From contig NZ_PVWF01000049.1 in NCBI RefSeq assembly GCF_003003995.1, positions 1-38,641 of the forward strand: a stretch of DNA of 38,641 nucleotides, read 5' to 3'. The translations under genes were made by a program, and so were the position numbers. The notes beneath the pieces are model-generated. The model saw nothing but the letters and a program-made list of their open reading frames with translations. It was not told the origin of the DNA and made no database searches. This stretch comes from Pleurocapsa sp. CCALA 161. GTDB taxonomy: Bacteria > Cyanobacteriota > Cyanobacteriia > Cyanobacteriales > Xenococcaceae. The stretch's first letter is position 1. Each line of letters opens with the position of its first letter. Shown here piece by piece: positions 7,389 to 14,400 of this stretch.

Positions 7389-9167
7389 ATGACAGCACTA
7401 TTAAATAACCGCTATCGCATTATTAAGACTCTGGGTAGAGGGGGCTTTGGGGAAACTTATCTAACAGTCGATAATCATATGCCGTCGGGACGAAAATGTG
7501 TCCTCAAGCAGCTAAAACCGATTGTTAAACAGCCGAAGATGCCTCCCTGGATGAAAGAGCGGTTTCAGCGCGAAGCAGCAATTTTAGAAGAGTTAGGCAA
7601 CGGTAGCAGTCAAATTCCTCAGCTTTATGCTTATTTTTCTGAAGACGACAAATTTTATCTAGTTCAGGAATGGATAGAGGGGTTAACTCTCAATCAATAT
7701 TGGGAGCAAGAAGGCAATCTACACCGTGATGAAGTTAGGCAGATTCTCACGCAGATTCTCCCTGTCCTCGAATATGTTCATAGCCGTCGAATTATTCATC
7801 GAGATATTAAGCCAGAAAATATTATCCTGCGCAAAGGGGATCGGCTCCCATTTCTCATTGATTTTGGTGCGGTTAAAGAGGCGATCGCCACGGAGGTTAA
7901 CGGCAATTCTCACAGTACTTACTCCGCCTCGATTGGGACTCCTGGCTATATGTCCTCAGAACAGGCAGCAGGTCGCCCGATTTATTCTAGTGATCTTTAT
8001 AGCTTGGGCTTGACGGCAATTTTTTTGTTGACAGGATTAGCGCCCAATGAACTAGAAACTGACCCCCGTAATGGTGAAATAATCTGGCAGGAAAAGGCAG
8101 TTAATCTTGACCCTGAATTGGCTGGCATCATTGATCGTGCTGTTAAGTTTCATCCTCGCGATCGCTTTGCCACTGCTCAAGAAATGTTAGATGCACTCAA
8201 TCAAAACACAATTGATACGAATAATCATAATCTGACAGGAATGACTTTAAATGTTGCCCCCAATCGAAGTTCTGGCAACAGGGATTTGCTCACCAACACT
8301 CACAACACTATCGCCTTTGAACCCACTCCCCGTCTCCCTAAGAAAAATAAAAGTTTCTTGAGTACGGTAGGTTTATTTCTCTTAGTAGCTACAGGAGTAG
8401 CAGCGGGAACGTTTGCAGCAGGGTATGTTGTAGTTTCTAATCTCTGGCGATCGCCTAGTAATGAGCCATCAGCAAAAGTTGAGACAGCACAACAGCAGCC
8501 CGATTTGTTTTCTACAAACGGAAATGAAACATTCCCAGAAGAATCTAAGCTAAAAGCCGAAGCCGAAGCCGAAGCCCAAAAGCAAGCACAAGCAGAACAA
8601 GCTCAAAAGCAAGCACAAGCAGAACAAGCCCAGCTAAAAGCCGAAGCTGAAGCCGAAGCCGAAGAGCAAAGCGAAATTGAATTAACTAAAGAGCCAAAAG
8701 TCGAGCAAAAACAGCCTAAAACTCTAGCCAAAGCTGATTTAGAACCTACAGATGAATTAAATATCCCTATCCTCACCACTGGAACTTCAGAAAGCCAGCT
8801 AGTGAGTACCTTGGGCAAACCCAATTCTGAAAGACAAGGCTTGCAGGCAAATAGTAAAGTGCTAGTTTACTATGACGTGATTCCCGATCGCGTAAATCTT
8901 AGCTATCAAGCCGACGATTCAGGCAAAATCCGACAAACAGACATTGCTCTGGATCAGTCGGTAAGTTTGGGGGCGATGCAGCAAACTTTAGCCAGAACTT
9001 TAGGGGGAGATGCTTCAGCAGATATTCGAGATAAGTTACGCAGCGTCTACAATCGTGAAACCAGCTTTAGTTTTTTCAAGGTTGATAATTTAGAAGGTAA
9101 GTTTCAGCGAGATGCTAGAGGTCGTATTACTATCTCTGTGTGGGATAAAGGATGGCAGCCGATTTAA
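7389..9167 (+). CDS. Transmembrane serine/threonine protein kinase
   Basis: A eukaryotic-type (Hanks) kinase of 592 residues. The kinase domain (about 9-272) is complete: glycine loop GRGGFGET (17-24), K40 in VLKQLK, catalytic HRDIKPEN (D139), DFG (158-160) and GTPGYMSSEQ. A linker leads to one membrane span (about 322-350). An Ala/Glu/Gln-rich low-complexity stretch follows (about 388-425, with a nine-residue KQAQAEQAQ unit repeated twice). A C-terminal globular domain (about 455-592), presumably outside the cytoplasm, contains TSESQLVSTLGKP and ends IRQTDIALDQSV...ITISVWDKGW. This layout matches cyanobacterial Spk-type kinases with a C-terminal sensor domain. Ligand and substrates are unknown. 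It is probably transcribed alone or with the gene after it. Confidence 0.92.
   Translation: MTALLNNRYRIIKTLGRGGFGETYLTVDNHMPSGRKCVLKQLKPIVKQPKMPPWMKERFQREAAILEELGNGSSQIPQLYAYFSEDDKFYLVQEWIEGLTLNQYWEQEGNLHRDEVRQILTQILPVLEYVHSRRIIHRDIKPENIILRKGDRLPFLIDFGAVKEAIATEVNGNSHSTYSASIGTPGYMSSEQAAGRPIYSSDLYSLGLTAIFLLTGLAPNELETDPRNGEIIWQEKAVNLDPELAGIIDRAVKFHPRDRFATAQEMLDALNQNTIDTNNHNLTGMTLNVAPNRSSGNRDLLTNTHNTIAFEPTPRLPKKNKSFLSTVGLFLLVATGVAAGTFAAGYVVVSNLWRSPSNEPSAKVETAQQQPDLFSTNGNETFPEESKLKAEAEAEAQKQAQAEQAQKQAQAEQAQLKAEAEAEAEEQSEIELTKEPKVEQKQPKTLAKADLEPTDELNIPILTTGTSESQLVSTLGKPNSERQGLQANSKVLVYYDVIPDRVNLSYQADDSGKIRQTDIALDQSVSLGAMQQTLARTLGGDASADIRDKLRSVYNRETSFSFFKVDNLEGKFQRDARGRITISVWDKGWQPI
8552..8665. repeat. 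Coding low-complexity repeat in the kinase gene
   Basis: Two 27-bp units (8577-8603 and 8604-8630, identical except for the last base) encode KQAQAEQAQ twice. They are flanked on both sides by runs of GCCGAA/GCTGAA codons encoding (AE)n. The unit length is a multiple of three, so copy-number change would keep the frame and lengthen or shorten the linker after the membrane span. Confidence 0.8.
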
Positions 9168-9267
9168 AATGAATTATTTAATCGATAAATTAGATAAATA
9201 ATGCTGATTTTGGGCTTGAATATGATTGAGGAGATGTTATGTTAAATATGTCAAAATTTTATTAAGA

Positions 9268-10551
9268 ATGAAGGATAGTACTGATTCCATCTCGAATAGT
9301 AATTCAGATATTAATCCAGAAAAGATTATAGAGTTGGAAAACGACAAGCCCGATCTAAATGAAAATTCTTTATCAATAGGAAACCCAGATTCTTTGGAAT
9401 CTCCTAGACTCAGAAGAACAGCTGTTACGAACAAAGATCTTGGTCGTAGAATTAGTTTTTCCCAGTCGCAATTAATTTTGATTACTCTCTTGTCGATGGG
9501 ATTGGGTCTTTGGTTTAGACTTCCTTGGCTGGGGTTAACTAGTGCAGTTGCAGCTTTGTGTCTTTCCTTAGGAGTCGTCTTTAACTCGGTTCGAGGCTGG
9601 ATTATTAAATTCCTAACGGTTCAAGAAAGAAGGACTATTCTGGCTTTTATTGGCTTTATTGGCGCGATCGCTGGGTTACTCAATTATTTTGGAGTTTACA
9701 GCAATATCAGCGGCTGGCTCACTCAGTTTAAATACGATGAATTTGGCTCTTGGGCGGAATGGATTGGGGCGGTAGGACAGATTTTAATTGCCATGTTGGC
9801 GGTTTATGTCGCTTGGGCGCAATATGTAATTTCTAAGGATTTAACTATTCAGCAAAATCGGATCACCCAACAGCAGACTATTGATACCTATTTTCAGGGT
9901 ATTTCTGACCTAACTTTAAATGAAGAAGGTTTATTAGAAGACTGGCCTCAAGAAAGAGCGATCGCAGAAGGTAGAACCGCCTCAATTATCTCAAGTATTG
10001 ATGAAAACGGGAAAGCCAAGGTTATTCGATTTCTTTCTCAATCTGGCTTATTAACTCCCCTCAAACGCGATAATCATCTTGGCAGGGCAATTTTAGATGG
10101 TAGCGGTGGTTATTCTGAAGATCGTGCTTATGGTACTAGAGTAATTGATTTAGGAGTGATGCTAGCAGGGGCATATCTAGTCGGACAAGATCTGCGCTGG
10201 AGTGACTTAAGCGAGGCTAATATGGTGAGAGCCGATCTTAGTCAATGCGATCTAGTCAAAGCAAACTTAGCTCGTACTGTGCTATATGAAGCTAATCTAG
10301 CGGGATCAGATATCAAAAGCGCTCGTCTATTTTATGGTTCGGTGGAAACCGCCTCTCCTCGAAGCATTACGGCACAGCCTGATTATGAAACAGGAAAATA
10401 TACGGGGATGGTGGTGGAAAAAGCTAATTTCTCTGGCATTAAACGCATGAGTGAGGAGCAACGTTATTATATCTGCTCTTGGTGTGGCGAAAAGTCTCGC
10501 TCAACTGTACCAGGTGGATGTGAGGGTGTTCCTAATCAGTTAGGGCGGTAG
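9268..10551 (+). CDS. Membrane pentapeptide-repeat protein
   Basis: The 427-residue protein has a hydrophilic acidic N-terminus (about 1-65), several membrane spans between about 70 and 190 (including LILITLLSMGLGLWF, LAFIGFIGAIAGLL and IGAVGQILIAMLAVYVAWA), and a soluble region. A short pentapeptide-repeat solenoid follows (DLRWSDLSEANMVRADLSQ and related A(D/N)LXX units, about 304-345), then a C-terminal tail with CSWC plus a further Cys in PGGCEG that could bind a metal. Function is unknown. I prefer ATG 9268; an in-frame TTG at 9226 would add RRCYVKYVKILLR, which looks less natural but cannot be excluded. It lies 100 bases after the kinase gene on the same strand and may be co-transcribed. 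Confidence 0.8.
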   Translation: MKDSTDSISNSNSDINPEKIIELENDKPDLNENSLSIGNPDSLESPRLRRTAVTNKDLGRRISFSQSQLILITLLSMGLGLWFRLPWLGLTSAVAALCLSLGVVFNSVRGWIIKFLTVQERRTILAFIGFIGAIAGLLNYFGVYSNISGWLTQFKYDEFGSWAEWIGAVGQILIAMLAVYVAWAQYVISKDLTIQQNRITQQQTIDTYFQGISDLTLNEEGLLEDWPQERAIAEGRTASIISSIDENGKAKVIRFLSQSGLLTPLKRDNHLGRAILDGSGGYSEDRAYGTRVIDLGVMLAGAYLVGQDLRWSDLSEANMVRADLSQCDLVKANLARTVLYEANLAGSDIKSARLFYGSVETASPRSITAQPDYETGKYTGMVVEKANFSGIKRMSEEQRYYICSWCGEKSRSTVPGGCEGVPNQLGR

Positions 10552-10558
10552 TTAGGTT

Positions 10559-10612
10559 AACCTATCAATTAGCGCGCGATCATTTAAGATTGAACAATTG
10601 ATTAATTAGGTT
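10559..10612. repeat. Imperfect stem-loop after the pentapeptide gene
   Basis: AACCTA plus TCAATT (10559-10570) pair with AATTGA (10596-10601) plus TAGGTT (10607-10612), with a five-base bulge. The left arm also belongs to a perfect 12-bp palindrome TAGGTTAACCTA (10553-10564). It lies between two convergent genes and could help end transcription, but has no T-tract. Confidence 0.35.
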
Positions 10613-10630
10613 GAGGACTACCGACTATTT

Positions 10631-10704
10631 TATAGTCATTTCAAATAGCAACCAATGGATCTTATAACGAAGTAACCATAGGGAAATTAATTAAAATGAC
10701 TATA
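10631..10704. repeat. 11-bp inverted repeat pair, MITE-like
   Basis: TATAGTCATTT (10631-10641) is matched exactly by its complement AAATGACTATA (10694-10704). Similarity extends inwards (AA.TA after each arm), and 52 bases of unrelated sequence lie between. A 74-base element with terminal inverted repeats in a gap between convergent genes is the size of a small miniature transposable element. No target duplication is obvious, and no second copy was seen in the window. Confidence 0.35.
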
Positions 10705-10733
10705 GTTTTGCTCACAAGTAACCTGCCCGATGA

Positions 10734-11693
10734 TTACCAGTCCCACATCACAGGATTATCATCGAGATGATCCGTTACCTGTCTACCGATACTATCTATT
10801 TCCTGTAATTCTTCAGCAGATAAGCTGACGTTGGCAGCTTGGGCATTATCCTTTGCTTGTGAGACAGTTCTAGCTCCAGCGATCGCATTAGTTTGAGGTT
10901 GCGCAATTAACCATGCCAAAGCAAGCTGGGCTAAAGTACAGTTGTGCTTGAGGGCAATTGGTTTTAACTGTTCCAACGCTTGGTGGGCGCGCTCAAAATT
11001 TTGACCTTGGAACAGTACATTGGCACTACGATGATCCTCTGGTGCAAATTTATGATCGAGACTAAATTTGCCAGTAAGTAATCCTTGAGCCATGGGAGAA
11101 TAGGCCAAAACAGAGATTTGATGTTCTACACAATAGGGAATGGTATCCTTTTCAATCTTGCGCCAGAACAGAGAATAGGGGGGTTGTAGACTGTCGATTC
11201 TGCCATAATTGGCTGCTTGCTCTAGCTGTTCGCGATTAAAATTAGAAACGCCGATCGCTCTAATTTTGCCCTCCTCTTGAAGTTTATTCAAAGCACTCAT
11301 TGTTTCTTCTATTGGCACTAATTCATTCCCAAACGACCCAGAGGGCCAATGAATTTGATATAGATCGAGATAATCTGTTTGAAGATTAGTTAAAGAGCGA
11401 TGACAGGCTTCAATTACCTGGTCGTATTTAAGATGGTCGGCAAATACTTTTGAGGCATATTCCAGGCGATCGCGAATGTCTGATAGAGCTTGAGCCACAA
11501 TTTGTTCCGAATGCCCTTGCCCGTAAACTTCTGCTGTATCAATGGTAGTTATACCTGCCTCTACAGCAGCTCGAATTGCTCGAATACTTTCTTGATCGTC
11601 AATTCCAGCCCACATTTTCTTTCCTGCTTGCCATGTTCCCATTAGAATTGGCGTTATTTGAACTTCTGATCTTCCCAGCGATCGCTTTTCCAT
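10734..11693 (-). CDS. Aldo/keto reductase
   Basis: A 319-residue NADPH-dependent oxidoreductase of the aldo/keto reductase (TIM-barrel) superfamily. All four catalytic residues are visible: D52 and Y57 in IDTAEVYGQGHSE, K82 in ASKVFAD and H115 in YQIHWPSG. Cofactor-binding elements are GVSNF and, near the C-terminus, the AGARTVSQAKDN segment. The length is typical of the YajO/general-stress AKR groups. Substrate cannot be inferred; likely roles are reduction of reactive aldehydes or ketones. It stands alone on the minus strand. Confidence 0.9.
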   Translation of the reverse strand: MEKRSLGRSEVQITPILMGTWQAGKKMWAGIDDQESIRAIRAAVEAGITTIDTAEVYGQGHSEQIVAQALSDIRDRLEYASKVFADHLKYDQVIEACHRSLTNLQTDYLDLYQIHWPSGSFGNELVPIEETMSALNKLQEEGKIRAIGVSNFNREQLEQAANYGRIDSLQPPYSLFWRKIEKDTIPYCVEHQISVLAYSPMAQGLLTGKFSLDHKFAPEDHRSANVLFQGQNFERAHQALEQLKPIALKHNCTLAQLALAWLIAQPQTNAIAGARTVSQAKDNAQAANVSLSAEELQEIDSIGRQVTDHLDDNPVMWDW

Positions 11694-11949
11694 TGTCGTT
11701 ACTAATTCAAAGTGCCAGTACTTGAAATAATTTTTTCTAGTTCAATACCAGTGTTATAAATATCATAGGTTAGACCAAACAAAGATCTCTACTCCCCAAG
11801 ATTAATAATGACAGTTAGAACTTATTTTAATTAGTCAAGCTCTTGTCGCCAAATCCATAGAATGCAAGAATGAGGGTAGTTATCAAAAATAAATAAAAGT
11901 AATAAATAACTAATAACTTTATCAAATTTAAGTTCAGGAGAAAACTCTA

Positions 11950-12363
11950 ATGGCTGAAGACAACAAGCCCAACGGCACTCAAGCAAAAGCAACTACAACT
12001 AATAGCAAAACTACTCAAGCTAAGACTACTGCTGACAAATCAAGCTCAGTTAGTCAAACCACTGCTAAAGAAGGAGGAGAACAGGTATTAGCTTTGTCAA
12101 CACAACCTAGAACTTTACTGCCTCAGAATCGTCCAATTGAACCTAGTAGCCTTGAAGTAGTTCATACTTACTCTTCTGTGGGGTCGGATCGTCCTGTTTC
12201 CAAAGGAACAGTTAAATTTAGTAGTTCCTTAACCATATCTGGAAATCGTCCCATCGCCGCTAGTACTCTTCAGGTAAGTGAATCTTATATGGTGATGGGT
12301 AATCGTCCTGTTGCTTCCAATGAATCAGACGAAACTGGCACTTTAATGGGGTATTTAGACTAA
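11950..12363 (+). CDS. Cyanobacterial protein with phased NRP(I/V) repeats
   Basis: A 137-residue protein of unknown function. The first 45 residues are low complexity (Thr, Lys, Ser, Ala), as in a disordered tail. From about residue 55 a repeat takes over: QNRPIEPSSLEV, SDRPVSKGTVKF, GNRPIAASTLQV and GNRPVASNESD, starting at 12127, 12187, 12244 and 12301, i.e. every 20, 19 and 19 residues. Between them lie alternating hydrophobic stretches (VVHTYSSVG, SSLTISG, SESYMVMG), suggesting a small beta-solenoid or repeated hairpin. A strong ribosome-binding site (AGGAG, about 10 bases upstream of the ATG) suggests high translation. Similar repeat proteins exist in other cyanobacteria as far as I recall, without assigned function. 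Confidence 0.75.
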   Translation: MAEDNKPNGTQAKATTTNSKTTQAKTTADKSSSVSQTTAKEGGEQVLALSTQPRTLLPQNRPIEPSSLEVVHTYSSVGSDRPVSKGTVKFSSSLTISGNRPIAASTLQVSESYMVMGNRPVASNESDETGTLMGYLD

Positions 12364-12435
12364 GAATTTGAGCAACTTATGGCTTGCCAAGCTTTTTGCC
12401 TGTCTATAAGATACGCAAACGCCAACTTTTCAAGT

Positions 12436-12480
12436 AAAAAAGAGTAGAGATCTACTTAAAAATCTCTACTTTAACTATTT
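12436..12480 (-). terminator. Terminator of ndhCKJ, probably bidirectional
   Basis: A perfect 9-bp stem, AGTAGAGAT (12443-12451) with ATCTCTACT (12462-12470) and a 10-base loop, is followed on the minus strand by CTTTTTTAC, a good T-tract for the ndh operon. On the plus strand it is followed by TTAACTATTTCT, so it may also stop the 137-residue-protein transcript. Confidence 0.75.
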
Positions 12481-12543
12481 CTACCTGCTTCTGCTTAAGT
12501 CCATAGATCAAAATAGCTTTGTTTAGATACAATCTTAGTGAAC

Positions 12544-13077
12544 TTAGTAAGCATCCTGCAATTCATAAAAATCAGGAGAAACATAATCTTTACGCAAAGG
12601 ATAACCAATCCAATCTTCGTTCATTAAAATGCGCTTGAGGTTAGGATGTCCTTCGTAAATAATGCCAAACATGTCGTAGCTTTCTCGTTCTTGCCAGTCT
12701 GCTGCTTTCCAGATCCAGTAAACCGAAGCAACTCTGGGATTGTCTCGCGGAAGAAAAACTTTAAGACGAACTTCTTCTGCTTGCTCGACATCATCAGCAA
12801 CTTTAATCAAATGATAAAAGCTAACTAATTCTTTGCCAGCACCCAAATCGTAGGCTCCCTGGCACTGAAGATAGTTATAGCCATAAGCATACAGGGCAGT
12901 AGCGATAGGCAATAACAGGTCAGGATCTATCTTGATCATCTCAACCTTCGAAACATCAGGGGCTAAAGCCTCGTTATCAAAGCCATTGTCAGTTAACCAG
13001 CTTGATGTTTTACCTGCAGCAATTATTTCTGATGCTGTCTCGTTCTCTTGAGAATTTTGTTTTGCTTCTTCAGCCAC
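12544..13077 (-). CDS. ndhJ: NAD(P)H-quinone oxidoreductase subunit J
   Basis: NdhJ is the 30-kDa-type subunit of the peripheral arm of the NDH-1 complex, which takes electrons from ferredoxin to plastoquinone in cyanobacteria (respiration and cyclic flow). The 177-residue protein has the family signature [20 protein letters not shown] and ends [23 protein letters not shown] soluble N-terminal extension rich in Glu and Gln precedes the domain. It is the last gene of the ndhC-ndhK-ndhJ operon; its start overlaps the end of ndhK by 8 bases, which implies translational coupling. A terminator follows at 12436-12480. Confidence 0.96.
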   Translation of the reverse strand: MAEEAKQNSQENETASEIIAAGKTSSWLTDNGFDNEALAPDVSKVEMIKIDPDLLLPIATALYAYGYNYLQCQGAYDLGAGKELVSFYHLIKVADDVEQAEEVRLKVFLPRDNPRVASVYWIWKAADWQERESYDMFGIIYEGHPNLKRILMNEDWIGYPLRKDYVSPDFYELQDAY

Positions 13078-13795
13078 GTTCCACCTCTTTTTCTGCTGAT
13101 TCTATTGCTGGTAAAGGCATACCCATAGCTTCGGCCAGCTCTTTTGGTGGTGCTTGGCGGGTTGCCGATTTGAGGTATGTACCATTTAAAATTGGGTCAA
13201 CCGCTTTCATATTATGTCTTGTGCTATAAAAACGGTGAGTTTGTTCGATGCTCGTAGCTCGCTCTTGAATCGACTGATTCGAGATCTTTTTGCGTAGCTT
13301 GATTATGGCATCAAAAATAGCTTCAGGACGCGGAGGACAACCAGGAATATAAACATCCACAGGAATTAACTTGTCTACACCCCTGACGGCAGTAGTCGAG
13401 TCACTACTAAACATTCCTCCTGTAATAGTACAAGCACCCATTGCAATCACATACTTAGGTTCGGGCATTTCTTCATAGAGGCGAACCAAAGCAGGGGCCA
13501 TTTTCATAGTAATTGTGCCTGCGGTAATGATTAAGTCTGACTGGCGGGGGCTAGAACGAGGTACTAAGCCATAACGATCAAAATCAAATCTAGAACCAAT
13601 TAAGGCAGCAAATTCAATAAAGCAACAAGCTGTACCGTATAACATAGGCCAAAGACTAGATAATCTTGCCCAATTATAAATGTCGTCTACCGTAGTTAAA
13701 ATAACGTTTTCTGATAAATCCTGAGTTATCTGAGTTGGATTACTGGGATTAAGTATTTTTTCTTGCTGTTGTTGTTCAAATGTTGGGGAATTCAT
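13070..13795 (-). CDS. ndhK: NAD(P)H-quinone oxidoreductase subunit K
   Basis: NdhK holds the N2-type 4Fe-4S cluster of NDH-1, the last iron-sulfur centre before quinone. Cluster cysteines are visible as the tandem C57-C58 in [11 protein letters not shown]122 in [10 protein letters not shown] and C153 in [12 protein letters not shown] chose the ATG at 13795 ([10 protein letters not shown], 241 residues), because its first base pairs overlap the ndhC stop as ATGA, the usual coupled arrangement. A longer reading from 13822 would sit inside ndhC. The C-terminal tail after about residue 205 is variable in this family. Confidence 0.96.
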   Translation of the reverse strand: MNSPTFEQQQQEKILNPSNPTQITQDLSENVILTTVDDIYNWARLSSLWPMLYGTACCFIEFAALIGSRFDFDRYGLVPRSSPRQSDLIITAGTITMKMAPALVRLYEEMPEPKYVIAMGACTITGGMFSSDSTTAVRGVDKLIPVDVYIPGCPPRPEAIFDAIIKLRKKISNQSIQERATSIEQTHRFYSTRHNMKAVDPILNGTYLKSATRQAPPKELAEAMGMPLPAIESAEKEVERG

Positions 13796-14154
13796 GACCA
13801 CTCCAAAGCTCCTTTTCTCCACGCATATACCAAGGCAATTACCAAAATGGCAATAAAAATGAGGGCTTCTACAAATGCTAATAATCCTAAACGGCTAAAG
13901 GCGACTGCCCAAGGATATAGAAAAACAGTTTCTACGTCGAAAACTACAAACACTAACGCAAACATATAATAGCGAATGTTAAATTGAATCCAGGCGCCAC
14001 CAATAGGTTCCATCCCCGACTCATAGGTTGTCTGCCGTTCTGGCCCACCGTCAGTAGGTCTTAATAGTTTAGAGGCAGTTAAAGCTAGGGCAGGAACTGC
14101 GCTACATACGAGTAAAAAACCCAAAAAATATTCATAACCATTGAGAACAAACAA
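13792..14154 (-). CDS. ndhC: NAD(P)H-quinone oxidoreductase subunit 3 (NdhC)
   Basis: NdhC is the three-span membrane subunit of NDH-1 next to the quinone-binding region. At 120 residues it is full length, with the conserved loop [20 protein letters not shown] and the third-span [12 protein letters not shown]. It begins [15 protein letters not shown], the standard N-terminus of the family, and that methionine is encoded by TTG at 14154. An in-frame TAA lies only a few codons upstream and no ATG occurs nearby, so TTG is the start. AGGAG (complement of 14167-14171) lies 12 bases before it. It is the first gene of ndhCKJ. Confidence 0.96.
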   Translation of the reverse strand: MFVLNGYEYFLGFLLVCSAVPALALTASKLLRPTDGGPERQTTYESGMEPIGGAWIQFNIRYYMFALVFVVFDVETVFLYPWAVAFSRLGLLAFVEALIFIAILVIALVYAWRKGALEWS

Positions 14155-14300
14155 TTTTATTTATTACTCCTAGGATGGATGTACGTTGTCACTATACTTA
14201 ATTTACTATACTTAACCTAATTGATGGGATAGTCTAGTCAAATCACCTGGGTTTGATTGAAGGATAGCTCAGAGTAAAGGCAAATTGAGATTCCTATAGG

Positions 14301-14329
14301 TTCACCAGGAAAATTAAAATGGGTACAAT
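14301..14329 (+). promoter_or_regulatory. Candidate sigma-70 promoter of the PlsY-like fusion gene
   Basis: TTCACC (14301-14306), a 17-base spacer and TACAAT (14324-14329) form a reasonable box pair, with a transcription start near 14336 and a leader of about 65 bases. The rest of the 246-base gap to ndhC shows a short direct repeat (CTATACTTAA twice, about 14190-14215). Confidence 0.4.
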
Positions 14330-14400
14330 AAACCAATGAAACCATTAACCCAATCAATTTTGCAAAATATCTTTAATTAAATGGTTATAAATAGAGGCTC

